64,000 nucleotides of DNA. Origin: Bacillus niameyensis (lineage in GTDB: Bacteria; Bacillota; Bacilli; Bacillales; Bacillaceae_C). A program made the position numbers and the translations under genes. Location of the stretch: the NCBI RefSeq assembly GCF_001375535.1, contig NZ_LN831197.1:1074034-1138033 (forward strand), given 5' to 3'. Below the pieces are notes generated by a model that was given only the letters and a program-made list of their open reading frames with translations, was not told where the DNA came from and ran no database searches. Positions within the stretch are counted from its first letter, which is position 1, and every line of letters starts with the position of its first letter. Positions 33,137 through 40,799 of this stretch are shown piece by piece.

Positions 33137-33618
33137 ACAATCCTCCGTGTATTCTTTGCTTTTGTTGTAGCTGCCATTTCGGGACTCATACCTTTCTTAA
33201 TCCTGTAGTAGAATGTTGCCATCGCTACTCCGTTTTCTTTTGCTAATTTCCTGTATTTGGTTGCTTCATCTGGACTCATTCGAGTGATTGGAGTATTAAT
33301 CGCCTTTTCCCTGCTCCAACCTTCTCTTAATATCCGCGTTCTAACCCTGTCGCGCGTAAGTCCGTTTCCCTCGATAATTTTCAATTCCTCTTCTGAAAAG
33401 TGGAACGATATTGATTCGGCTATCGGTGTTTCGTTTTCCATTGAAATGCCTTTTCTTCTGTTTCTCTCATGCTTGTTCAACGTTTCGTATTCGATGCCCA
33501 ATAGCCTTATCTGATCACATAAATCACAGCCGTTACACTTATTGTTTGAATGAGGGTGTGCTTTACTAAGTCTTGTAATTTCATCGAGTATGTCCAAGCG
33601 CTTTTGATAAACATTCAC
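33133..33618 (-). CDS. Phage protein with Cys cluster and HTH-like C-terminus
   Basis: 161 residues. KCNGCDLCDQI near residue 28 may bind metal; the C-terminal RKLAKENGVAMATFYYRIKKGMSPEMAA resembles a homing-nuclease-associated or resolvase-type HTH. GTG 33618 follows GGAGGCTTACTCG. Named family not recognised; could be a regulator. Confidence 0.6.
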   Translation of the reverse strand: MNVYQKRLDILDEITRLSKAHPHSNNKCNGCDLCDQIRLLGIEYETLNKHERNRRKGISMENETPIAESISFHFSEEELKIIEGNGLTRDRVRTRILREGWSREKAINTPITRMSPDEATKYRKLAKENGVAMATFYYRIKKGMSPEMAATTKAKNTRRIV

Positions 33619-33886
33619 CGAGTAAGCCTCCTTCCCGTTCCTCTATATGCCCTAACATTGCTCTATCTACTGCAATCATGAGAATTTCTACTGGTGGTCT
33701 ACGAAAGTGTTTGCTCATCTCGTGCAGAGTCTTTCCTTTACGCCAAAGCTTTTCAAATTCCAATGTTTTTTTCATCGTCCATCCGAAATCTACATCTTGA
33801 CATGCAATGTAACTTTCGCCTGGTGCGTATGTCAGGTATCTCGTTTCCATACTTTTAACGACATGATCATCACGCACGATTGCCAT
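33581..33886 (-). CDS. Hypothetical HTH-like phage protein
   Basis: 101 residues, KLWRKGKTLHEMSKHFRRPPVEILMIAVDRAML reads like a small winged or HTH segment; the N-terminus is polar (MAIVRDDHVVKSMETRYL). It overlaps both neighbours. Seen in many Bacillus phages as unknown. Confidence 0.6.
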   Translation of the reverse strand: MAIVRDDHVVKSMETRYLTYAPGESYIACQDVDFGWTMKKTLEFEKLWRKGKTLHEMSKHFRRPPVEILMIAVDRAMLGHIEEREGGLLGECLSKALGHTR

Positions 33887-34106
33887 TTTCTCTTTCCTCT
33901 GCCACCTTTATTCCCCAATCTAAGTAAACGGCCGCTTTCTTTAAGTCCTCCACTCCGCCTTTATTGCGGTACCGGGCAATGTATTTTTGCACATTGCCCA
34001 CACAATAACCCTCATACATTTCAGCTGTTAGAATGTCCTTGATAATTTCTATTACCTCGATATTCCCAGTTGTATAATGTTTAGGTTGATTAACGTTGTC
34101 GCCCAC
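33870..34106 (-). CDS. DUF3310-family protein
   Basis: 78 residues: NQPKHYTTGNIEVIEIIKDIL, NVQKYIARYRNKGGVEDLKKAAVYLDW, the DUF3310 signature (also called SaV-like). GTG 34106, eight bases after AGGAGG; ATG 34112 is too close. Common in phage nucleotide-metabolism clusters. Confidence 0.8.
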   Translation of the reverse strand: MGDNVNQPKHYTTGNIEVIEIIKDILTAEMYEGYCVGNVQKYIARYRNKGGVEDLKKAAVYLDWGIKVAEERENGNRA

Positions 34107-34276
34107 TCCCATTCCCTCCTAAAACCAAACATTTAAGTCGCTATCCGTATCTACCGCCCTGCATCGATGTATAGCTAACTCTCTTTTAAGATCCTCGTAA
34201 TCTACCTGGTCCAGAGGTAATCAAAGGCGATACAGTACTCACTATTTTTCACCTCTCATACACTGTTCGATTTTTG

Positions 34277-34690
34277 CTAAAACGGCAGGTCATCCGAGTT
34301 GATATCCACTGCATCCCCCTGAAACGGATCATCTTGATTGCTAGCCTGATAGTTTGATTGGGCTTGTCCGTCTCGTTTTGGTTCCAAGAACTGCACGCTA
34401 TCAGCAACAACTTCTGTAACGTATACGCGCTTACCGTCCTGTCCCTCATAGTTCCGGGTTTGAATGCGTCCATCGACTCCACATAGCGAGCCTTTTTTAA
34501 GGTAATTGGCTACATTCTCAGCAGGTTTTCGCCAAACTTGAACATTGATGAAGTCTGCCTTTTGCTCTCCATCCTGTTTAAACGGCCTATTCACAGCCAA
34601 TGTGAAGTTAGCTACCGCAACGCCATTTGGGGTGTATCGCAAATCTACATTTTTGGTTAAACGTCCTACTAGGACGACTCTGTTTAGCAT
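34277..34690 (-). CDS. ssb: Single-stranded DNA-binding protein
   Basis: 137 residues. OB fold with [43 protein letters not shown] and [20 protein letters not shown]; acidic C-terminal tip DDLPF that recruits partner proteins. A phage copy for its own replication, next to the helicase loader. The start overlaps the YopX stop. Confidence 0.93.
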   Translation of the reverse strand: MLNRVVLVGRLTKNVDLRYTPNGVAVANFTLAVNRPFKQDGEQKADFINVQVWRKPAENVANYLKKGSLCGVDGRIQTRNYEGQDGKRVYVTEVVADSVQFLEPKRDGQAQSNYQASNQDDPFQGDAVDINSDDLPF

Positions 34691-35061
34691 GATGTCCCCT
34701 CACCTTCCGTTACAACTAGTAATTCAGGGTCTTGAAAGACATTACCTATTACCTCACAGTTATTTTCAACGGCTACTAACAACGCATCATCACCGAGCAT
34801 AAAACACCCCAGTTGGAACTCAACATCTGCTATCCATTCGTTATTTACGCGAACGATATCTTTTTCAAAAATCTCCGTGCCGTTCTTGTCCTTGAATCCG
34901 GTGTATTGCATTAATGGACTCGCATTAGAAAATGTATTTTTGAAAATAACTGATAACGATTCATCCTTTTCTTGGAGCAATTCATCCCAACTCAACATCA
35001 CACCTGCACTTGGCCCATCATCTTCATTCCATACAAATTGCCTAAACTTAATCTCTCTCAT
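34684..35061 (-). CDS. YopX-family protein
   Basis: 125 residues starting [12 protein letters not shown], with [22 protein letters not shown] and [17 protein letters not shown], the YopX signature. Widespread in phages, function unknown. ATG overlaps the previous stop (ATGA), so it is coupled. Confidence 0.85.
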   Translation of the reverse strand: MREIKFRQFVWNEDDGPSAGVMLSWDELLQEKDESLSVIFKNTFSNASPLMQYTGFKDKNGTEIFEKDIVRVNNEWIADVEFQLGCFMLGDDALLVAVENNCEVIGNVFQDPELLVVTEGEGTSC

Positions 35062-35237
35062 GCCGTCTCCTCCATCCCTAGCAATCTCCTAGCCTCTTGT
35101 AACCTTCTCTTATTCTCTCTGCTCTCAGCTTCTAGTTGTTCAACTGATTTAGGTCCACATTCGGGGCATGTGTTTATAAATGCCATGCTCCCTGCTGTGT
35201 TGTGCACTACATGTGTTCCATTGCATCGGTCACACAT
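35058..35237 (-). CDS. 59-residue zinc-ribbon and coiled-coil protein
   Basis: MCDRCNGTHVVHNTAGSMAF then INTCPECGPKSVEQLEAES: two CxxC pairs, then a basic coiled coil. GGGAGGGATT precedes ATG 35237. It lies between the helicase loader and YopX genes. Confidence 0.65.
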   Translation of the reverse strand: MCDRCNGTHVVHNTAGSMAFINTCPECGPKSVEQLEAESRENKRRLQEARRLLGMEETA

Positions 35238-35240
35238 TTT

Positions 35241-36158
35241 CTAATCCCTCCCATCATCCAGCAATATTTCTAGCAACTCTTCATTTTCTTTTTGCGCTAG
35301 TTTACTTCGTATTTTTTCTTCAGGCATTTTTACAGGATAGGTCATTTTCTCAATTCTGCTACTGATCCTGCCGTTTGGATATTTTATATCTAAGTGAGCG
35401 ATTTCTAGATTGCTAGTAAAAATCGTTACTTTTAAATTTTGCAGTCGATAATCCAGTACTCTTGTAAAAGTCTCTTCAACCCAATCACCGACTTTTTCAA
35501 CCCCGATATCATCCAAGACAAGTAAATCAACATTTTTTACGCTATCGATTAAATCCGATGTTTTGATATTCGAATCTTTATCAAACGTCTTTTTGATTTC
35601 TGCCAACAAATCAGCTGTTGAAGAGTAATAAACACTAATGGGCTTATTTTGATTATCATGAACTTTCACTACCGCATTAAGTATGCTTGCAGCTAATCGC
35701 GTTTTTCCGCTGCCTTTTATGGAGCTGTATAAGTAAAGACCTTTCCCTTGTTCTAGCATTTTGTCGAATTTTTTCACGAAGTTTCCTGCAATTAGTTTTG
35801 CCGAAGTGGCCCTTTCCTTCGATTCCTGCAAGTCATATATATCAATTTCGAATGATTTTACGGTTGCTTCTCTAAATTCCTCTGGAAGCTTAGCGTTATG
35901 TAGCTTTTTCCGTAAAAGTTTTATCTTTTTACATTCGCATTCTCGCATAAATTCAGTTTTTTCTTGATGATCTTTGATCCATATCAATCCGGAACTATCG
36001 CAGGTTCTATATGGGCAAGATTCAGAAATCGAAGTTAGGGTCTCGTATCGCTCCGTGTAAACCTTTTTCTCTTGCAAGTGCTTCGAGTCTTTCAACCTCT
36101 TTGCTAGTGCTGGATGGTCTTTCACCAACTGCTGAAGCATATGACCTAGATCCTGCAA
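35241..36158 (-). CDS. DnaC/DnaI-like helicase loader ATPase
   Basis: 305 residues. CDSSGLIWIKD...CECKK gives a zinc-like N-terminal region, then Walker A SIKGSGKTRLA near 165, Walker B LLVLDDIGVEK near 230, and the arginine-finger region NGRISSRIEKM. Loads the replicative helicase at the phage origin. TTG 36158 lies nine bases after AAAGGAG; the frame overlaps the end of the initiator gene by 137 bases. Confidence 0.88.
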   Translation of the reverse strand: MQDLGHMLQQLVKDHPALAKRLKDSKHLQEKKVYTERYETLTSISESCPYRTCDSSGLIWIKDHQEKTEFMRECECKKIKLLRKKLHNAKLPEEFREATVKSFEIDIYDLQESKERATSAKLIAGNFVKKFDKMLEQGKGLYLYSSIKGSGKTRLAASILNAVVKVHDNQNKPISVYYSSTADLLAEIKKTFDKDSNIKTSDLIDSVKNVDLLVLDDIGVEKVGDWVEETFTRVLDYRLQNLKVTIFTSNLEIAHLDIKYPNGRISSRIEKMTYPVKMPEEKIRSKLAQKENEELLEILLDDGRD

Positions 36159-37071
36159 TACTAGCAACTCCTTTATTGTTTAATTTCATCAATCCGCGTT
36201 TCGCTTCGTGTACATCGGTATTTCTTAAGATGCCAAGTGTATATTTCTCTCCCTTTTCACTATGCTTTTCACAGTGTGTCCATAAAGCGTAATGAAGTTG
36301 ATCAACGGTGTACTTATTCGTTTTTTCAATAAAATTCACTAAAATATTTGCAGAGATTATACATGTTCTTCTAGTTCGTCGAATACAATCAAAGTAAGTT
36401 GTTAAAATATTAATCGGTAATCCTTTAGGGAGAGCGTTGGTTCGCTCTGCGAAATCAACAAAAGTCTTTATATCCTCTTCACTTGACAAATTTTTGTTTT
36501 TTACTGAAACATCGGCGACATATTCTTTTAATGTTTTATTGATGTTTATAATGCTGTTTATATATTCTGTTAAGGTAAGGTTAACCTGTTGGTTATCCTG
36601 TTGGTTGCCTTGTTGGTCATCTTGTTGGTTATCAGAAATTTCTTCGCTACCAGTAACCTTACTCTCGCTTGATTTTTCAAGTCTCTCCTGTTGGTTATCC
36701 TGTTGGTTGCCTTGTTGGTCATCTTGTTGGTTATCCTGTTGGTTATTTTTTTTGCTATAATTTGCAATGTTTTGGATTAAATCATAGTCTGTTATGGTAA
36801 CTAAAGTACCTTTTTTCTGTTTCAAAGTTGTGATAGAAATGTAGGACAATTTCACTAATCTGTTTACGGATCCTCTGATCAATCCGCGTGGCCATCCCGT
36901 TTCTAAAGATAATTTATTGATGGAGATTATCGTTTGTCCTCTCTCACAATTCCTGCTTTTTTGATAGTTAGCAACATCTAAAAAATGTTGATACAGTATT
37001 TTGTCTATCAAGTTTTCAAATTGGAGTCGGGGCTGGATCACAAACCCCGAAGCATTTAACGTATTATCCAT
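36022..37071 (-). CDS. Replication initiator (lambda O / DnaD-like)
   Basis: 349 residues. N-terminal winged helix (ILYQHFLDVANYQKS...INKLSLETGWPRGLIRGSVNRLVKL), a central low-complexity region of NQQDNQQD/G repeats, and a C-terminal DnaD-like helical domain (NILVNFIEKTNKYTVDQLHYAL). The repeats are the coding side of DNA iterons, so origin and initiator lie in one gene, as in lambda. Helicase loader gene follows. Confidence 0.85.
   Translation of the reverse strand: MDNTLNASGFVIQPRLQFENLIDKILYQHFLDVANYQKSRNCERGQTIISINKLSLETGWPRGLIRGSVNRLVKLSYISITTLKQKKGTLVTITDYDLIQNIANYSKKNNQQDNQQDDQQGNQQDNQQERLEKSSESKVTGSEEISDNQQDDQQGNQQDNQQVNLTLTEYINSIININKTLKEYVADVSVKNKNLSSEEDIKTFVDFAERTNALPKGLPINILTTYFDCIRRTRRTCIISANILVNFIEKTNKYTVDQLHYALWTHCEKHSEKGEKYTLGILRNTDVHEAKRGLMKLNNKGVASIAGSRSYASAVGERPSSTSKEVERLEALAREKGLHGAIRDPNFDF
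36586..36746. repeat. Iterons of the likely phage replication origin
   Basis: Nine 12-bp units YTGTTGGTYRYC (plus strand) in two clusters, 36586-36633 (four) and 36688-36746 (five). The first 48 bases of both clusters are identical and 102 bases apart. They lie in the middle of the initiator gene. The frame is preserved because 12 is a multiple of 3. Confidence 0.75.
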
Positions 37072-37188
37072 TACCCCGATCGCTCCTTCATTTGATGGCT
37101 TTATACTTGGACATTTGTATTCATTTTTGCTATAAAATATGGTATTATAGCAATAACAAGGATGTATAGCAGTAGTTTGAGTGGCAGC

Positions 37189-37290
37189 TCATTTTACTGC
37201 TTTTTTTGTGTCCTTTTTTAATGCGTTACCGACCATCATACCTAGAATGAGTGATCCGCAAGCGACTAACCATAAATCGAAGAAATCCAA
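37189..37290 (-). CDS. 33-residue membrane peptide
   Basis: TTG 37290, eight bases after AAGGAGG, encodes one hydrophobic helix (DFFDLWLVACGSLILGMMVG) and a Lys-rich tail (NALKKDTKKAVK). Unrecognised; typical of small phage membrane ORFs. Confidence 0.5.
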   Translation of the reverse strand: MDFFDLWLVACGSLILGMMVGNALKKDTKKAVK

Positions 37291-37303
37291 CCCTAACGCC
37301 TCC

Positions 37304-37534
37304 TTATATAAGTGACTTTATTAAATCCTGTTGAAGTTGCTTTTCTATTTCATCATTAAGCTTTTTTAATTCATTAACAGACCTGGAGATGTTTTCTGTC
37401 ATGGTTTGGGCCGTCTTGAAATCTGAATTTTTGTATGCTGATCTAAGAGTATGTAAACAACTTACAATACAAACAGATTCACGCGTAGCTTTATGTAAGT
37501 GGTCTTGTTGTAAAAGATTTTTGCTCAAACCCAT
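37304..37534 (-). CDS. Hypothetical helical early protein
   Basis: 76 residues, helical with two Cys (SVCIVSCLHTLRSAY) and C-terminal heptads (NELKKLNDEIEKQLQQDL). Overlaps the HTH gene end by ten bases. Not recognised. Confidence 0.55.
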   Translation of the reverse strand: MGLSKNLLQQDHLHKATRESVCIVSCLHTLRSAYKNSDFKTAQTMTENISRSVNELKKLNDEIEKQLQQDLIKSLI

Positions 37535-37785
37535 AATATTACCCCTAACAATGTTGATAAATTACTAATGATCGTTGGAATATCTATTCCGCAAAGTAAA
37601 GCAACCATTAATTCTTGAGCTTGTGTAACGTGGCACCATCGAATTAAATCTTCAGCTTTTAGCGATATTTTGTTATTCTCTAACTTTGAAATAGTACTTC
37701 TTGGTAGGTACAGTTCTTCTGCGATTTCTTCCTGGCTCAATCCTGCATGCAAACGAGCTTTTTTTAATACAGCCCCAATATTCAC
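37525..37785 (-). CDS. XRE-type regulator with hydrophobic tail
   Basis: 86 residues: IGAVLKKARLHAGLSQEEIAEELYLPRSTISKLENNKI is a clear HTH; the C-terminus (VALLCGIDIPTIISNLSTLL) is hydrophobic. GTG start after GGAGGTGATAGGGAA. Two TGTTC-type palindromes lie just upstream and are likely its operators. Confidence 0.85.
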   Translation of the reverse strand: MNIGAVLKKARLHAGLSQEEIAEELYLPRSTISKLENNKISLKAEDLIRWCHVTQAQELMVALLCGIDIPTIISNLSTLLGVILWV

Positions 37786-37806
37786 TTCCCTATCACCTCC
37801 CTTAAA

Positions 37807-37859
37807 TGTTCTAAACAGAACAATTTGTTCACTTTCTGCACTTGTTCACAAACAGAACA
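37807..37859. promoter_or_regulatory. Two TGTTC-N-GAACA operators
   Basis: TGTTCTAAACAGAACA at 37807-37822 and TGTTCACAAACAGAACA at 37843-37859, 36 bases apart, with a further half site TTGTTC between. Upstream of the HTH gene start at 37785, so autoregulation is likely. Confidence 0.6.
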
Positions 37860-37933
37860 GACAAGTAATATCAGGAGCTAGTAAACTAGGATTAAGAGAT
37901 TGAGAGCTTGTCCAATTTGTACCAGGCAAAAGC

Positions 37934-38107
37934 TCAATGAGAGCTTTGCAGACATTCCTGAACAGCGTCGACAATTCCTTTCAATACTTTATTGCCGTTT
38001 TTCCATTCGCGGTCGTACCACTCTTGTCTTTCTGTTTTGCTCATATGGACAAGTGGAGAATGGATGATCACAGTGGAATTGCCGAATTTAAATTCTTTGG
38101 AATCCAT
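37934..38107 (-). CDS. Hypothetical 57-residue protein
   Basis: MDSKEFKFGNSTVIIHSPLV then HMSKTERQEWYDREWKNGNK and a helical end. ATG 38107 after AAGGGGGAGG. Similar short proteins (with MSKTERQEWY) are common in Bacillus phage early regions; function unknown. Confidence 0.65.
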   Translation of the reverse strand: MDSKEFKFGNSTVIIHSPLVHMSKTERQEWYDREWKNGNKVLKGIVDAVQECLQSSH

Positions 38108-38159
38108 GTTGTCCTCCCCCTTCTTTATATCCATATGCGCAGCACCATGGTGGACAACC

Positions 38160-38426
38160 CTATTTGTTGCTAGCATATTTAACACCCCTATTCTCGCTTA
38201 GGGAATGAGCTGTTGGTTTCCAGTTTTCTACATAACGGATCGCTGCAAAGATCTGATTTCTATGGATTTCTTTATAGCTGGAAACAGAAAAGCGTTGTTT
38301 AATGGAATGATAAATAGCTCTGAAATACTTTGGTTGCTCTTTGGCATTCGGACATAAATCATAAACTCTGGAAGCGATGCATTTTTGAATACGGCGTTGC
38401 TCTCCCTTGTTTAATCCGTTGTGCAT
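38160..38426 (-). CDS. Stand-alone ORF6C-like domain protein
   Basis: 88 residues: RRIQKCIASRVYDLC, FRAIYHSIKQRFSVSSYKEIHRNQI, AAIRYVENW. This matches the ORF6C domain that forms the C-terminus of phage anti-repressors, but the N-terminal KilA/Bro part is missing. It may pair with another early regulator. Confidence 0.65.
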   Translation of the reverse strand: MHNGLNKGEQRRIQKCIASRVYDLCPNAKEQPKYFRAIYHSIKQRFSVSSYKEIHRNQIFAAIRYVENWKPTAHSLSENRGVKYASNK

Positions 38427-38441
38427 AGACGCCCTCCTTTT

Positions 38442-38744
38442 CTATTTTGGTGTTTCATAAAATGAACCTACGCTATTTATAATTCCTAGGATTTTCTCGC
38501 AATCAAGCGAACCGATAATGTAGTTATCAGTAATTCGCTTACTTGATTTAGCTATTTCGAATACGTGGCAAGCACCGTAATTGGCTAGTGCAAATGTTAT
38601 GAAGTGATCTGATTCTTTCACTACTTCGAATTTCCACTTCCAATTCCTTTCAGAGTACAAATTCAAATGGTATTTTAACTTTTCTGCAAGCTCATCGCCG
38701 TATTGTTCTTTGAGTTTTTCAAGATCTATTGTGTTGGTAGACAT
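38442..38744 (-). CDS. Hypothetical 100-residue early protein
   Basis: Starts MSTNTIDLEKLKEQYGDELA at ATG 38744, right after AGGAGGTGACAAA; includes NWKWKFEVVKESDHFITFAL and ends SVGSFYETPK. Located just after the Cro-like gene. No family recognised. Confidence 0.6.
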   Translation of the reverse strand: MSTNTIDLEKLKEQYGDELAEKLKYHLNLYSERNWKWKFEVVKESDHFITFALANYGACHVFEIAKSSKRITDNYIIGSLDCEKILGIINSVGSFYETPK

Positions 38745-38825
38745 TTTGTCACCTCCTAAATGGGCGATACCATCTTTATCTAGGCACATTTCGTTTGTAG
38801 ATTTATGACGATATTGTGTGGTTAG

Positions 38826-39077
38826 TTAGCTAACTACTTTAGCTTCAACTTTATCGCAATTTGCGATTTCCCCATTAAAAAAAATATCATCTAGACTTAC
38901 ATTAAATAGATCACGCAATATTAATAGGTGTTCTAATTGCGGTGGTCTGTGACAATTTTCTATTTGAGAGTAATAATTTGGAGTTATACCAAGTTTCTCT
39001 GCTATAAACTTTTGTTTAATCCCTCTTTCTTCTCTCAAAGCTTTTAAATTGTTTGTGATTTTATTGATGTTAGCCAT
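38826..39077 (-). CDS. Cro-like XRE regulator
   Basis: 83 residues: KALREERGIKQKFIAEKLGITPNYYSQIENCHRPPQLEHLLILRDLF, an XRE fold with no further domain. First gene of the leftward early operon and divergent from the CI-like repressor. ATG 39077, with GAAGGTGAAGG upstream. Confidence 0.85.
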   Translation of the reverse strand: MANINKITNNLKALREERGIKQKFIAEKLGITPNYYSQIENCHRPPQLEHLLILRDLFNVSLDDIFFNGEIANCDKVEAKVVS

Positions 39078-39103
39078 ATCCTTCACCTTCTTCCAGTTCT
39101 CAA

Positions 39104-39205
39104 TTTGCGATCTGTTAAATATAATATATCATCGCGTTTTGCGAATGTCAACTCTTTTTATCACTTTTCGCGATCTTTTAATTAAAAAATCATGATATGC
39201 GATAC
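39104..39205. promoter_or_regulatory. CI/Cro operator region (GCGA repeats)
   Basis: Repeated half sites TTTGCGATC (39104-39112), ATCGCGTTTTGCGAAT (39131-39146), TTTCGCGATC (39166-39175) and ATGCGATAC (39197-39205). Between divergent Cro- and CI-like genes, so this is the likely lysis-lysogeny switch. Confidence 0.65.
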
Positions 39206-39235
39206 AATGCTTTATATAAAGGTTTATGAGGGGAA

Positions 39236-39751
39236 ATGTTGAGAGTGAGTAATGGAATATTACCTAAACGATTAAAAAAGTTAAGAGAAGAACATGGTTA
39301 CTTGCAAAAGTTTGTAGCTGACAAATTAGGTATAAGAAGTAATACTCTTTCAGGTTATGAAAACGGTTCTCGTTCACCTGATCCAGAAATGTTGGTAGCA
39401 ATTAGTGAGTTATATAATGTAACAACTGACTATTTATTAGGAAGAACAGACGATCCTAACTTGAATATCTCGAAAATAAGCTATTCAATGAAACCTTTAA
39501 GGATTCCTCAAGAACAGATAGATTTAGCAATGAAACATCAAAATTATGTACTTAGTACAAACAAGGACTTATCTTTTGAGGATTTTGTTATTTTGGAAGA
39601 ACTAAAAAAACATCCTATCCTTTTTCATGATTTAGCAACAAATCCAGAGAAAAAAATCAAAGAACTTCTCAAACTTTATAAAATGAAAAAGATATTGCAA
39701 GAAGATGATGAAGATGATCTCGATGATGGTTTTGGAGAATTAGACGATTAA
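39236..39751 (+). CDS. CI-like lysogeny repressor
   Basis: 171 residues: N-terminal HTH (LKKLREEHGYLQKFVADKLGI...TLSGYENGSRSPDPEMLVAISELYNV) with the TTDYLLGRTDDP hinge, and an acidic C-terminal part (DDEDDLDDGFGELDD). No peptidase domain, so it is not self-cleaving; cleavage may depend on the ImmA-like gene downstream. Start could also be TTG 39239 or GTG 39245. Confidence 0.85.
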   Translation: MLRVSNGILPKRLKKLREEHGYLQKFVADKLGIRSNTLSGYENGSRSPDPEMLVAISELYNVTTDYLLGRTDDPNLNISKISYSMKPLRIPQEQIDLAMKHQNYVLSTNKDLSFEDFVILEELKKHPILFHDLATNPEKKIKELLKLYKMKKILQEDDEDDLDDGFGELDD

Positions 39752-39774
39752 ACAAATGTATTGCAATTGAACAC

Positions 39775-39794
39775 CACGATCTATTCCGATCGTG
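39775..39794 (+). terminator. Terminator after the CI-like gene
   Basis: Arms CACGATC / GATCGTG with flanking AACAC/GTTT, followed by TTTATTTATAT. Confidence 0.7.
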
Positions 39795-39853
39795 TTTATT
39801 TATATATAAGTTATAGTTATATTTTACCATTACATATGTAGGGGGTTTTTGAA

Positions 39854-40738
39854 GTGAAGAAAAGGTGGTTAATATCTCTGGTAAGTGTCATGGCTTTATT
39901 TCTTGGGGCATGTGGCAATGACGGGAAACCAGCGAGTAAGGTTGAAGAACCTAGACAAGGTGAATCTCAATCTGAAAGCAATAATGAAGGAACAGGACTT
40001 GAGGCTTTGGAAGGTAAAGACTTTGAATCTTTATCAGCTGAAGACTGGGAAAAAATCAATCTATCCAAAAAGCAGTTTGAGCTATTCTTAGAAGGATTAG
40101 CTGAAGAAGATGAAAATGGTGAAATTGTCATTAATAAGGCTGAAATGTCGGATGATAACACTATTAAAATAGTATTCAATAACTCTGACGGCGATACACT
40201 TGAAAATACGATTACAGCACCTATTTTTGATGCATTTATTCGTGAAATTTATAAACACTCCAAGTATTTTAAGGATAATGAACCTACTATTCTTTTTTCA
40301 GATCTAACTGGCTATACGATTGCTGAAATTACAGAACCAATTGATTGGGATGCAGAGGGTCAAGATCTTGGCACTTTCAACCTAGGTGATAAAGTTGATA
40401 TTGAAGGAACTGTTATCACATTAACTGATGCAAGTTACACGGATGAAAGAAATGAATTTGCGGATGAGGATCCAGAAAAAGTATTAATTATTAACATGAC
40501 TGTTCAAAATGCTAAAGATGAAGAACTGTTCTTTGATGCATATGACTTTGAAATTTACGATGCTGAAGGAACCAAAATGGAGACATATCCAATTGATTAT
40601 TTAACTGAGACATTACAGCCCGGAAAAAATGTTTCTGGCCGTGGTGCCTATGGTGTTTCAGGTAAAGGACCATACGAAGTATACTACTCAGATTTTATGA
40701 CAGAAACAAAAGCAATGTGGAAGATTGAAGTAGAATAA
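39854..40738 (+). CDS. Prophage lipoprotein with DUF4352-like domain
   Basis: 294 residues. Signal peptide with lipobox LGAC (MALFLGACGN), a long acidic linker, then a C-terminal beta domain (LGDKVDIEGTVITL...KVLIINMTVQNAKDEELFF...PGKNVSGRGAYGV) like DUF4352. Exported and lipid-anchored, expressed from the lysogeny region, so it may be a lysogenic conversion or superinfection-exclusion protein. GTG 39854 follows AGGGGG. Confidence 0.75.
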   Translation: MKKRWLISLVSVMALFLGACGNDGKPASKVEEPRQGESQSESNNEGTGLEALEGKDFESLSAEDWEKINLSKKQFELFLEGLAEEDENGEIVINKAEMSDDNTIKIVFNNSDGDTLENTITAPIFDAFIREIYKHSKYFKDNEPTILFSDLTGYTIAEITEPIDWDAEGQDLGTFNLGDKVDIEGTVITLTDASYTDERNEFADEDPEKVLIINMTVQNAKDEELFFDAYDFEIYDAEGTKMETYPIDYLTETLQPGKNVSGRGAYGVSGKGPYEVYYSDFMTETKAMWKIEVE

Positions 40739-40745
40739 ATGATAA

Positions 40746-40769
40746 GGAAAGCCTTTCACGGGGCTTTCC
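40746..40769 (+). terminator. Hairpin after the lipoprotein gene
   Basis: Arms GGAAAGCC / GGCTTTCC, eight-base loop, without a long T-run; probable terminator. Confidence 0.55.
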
Positions 40770-40799
40770 TCCAATCAATTAATGACGGAAGTGATTTAA

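Noticed and set aside
34113..34276. Possible 16-18-residue ORFs between DUF3310 and ssb genes
   Set aside because: Too short, no motif, competing frames; nothing could be supported.
36586..36746. Regular repeats as a CRISPR array
   Set aside because: 12-bp units with no spacers, inside a coding frame; better explained as iterons.
37168..37207. Plus-strand hairpin AGCAGTA/TACTGCT with T-run
   Set aside because: No plus-strand gene upstream to terminate; left unannotated.
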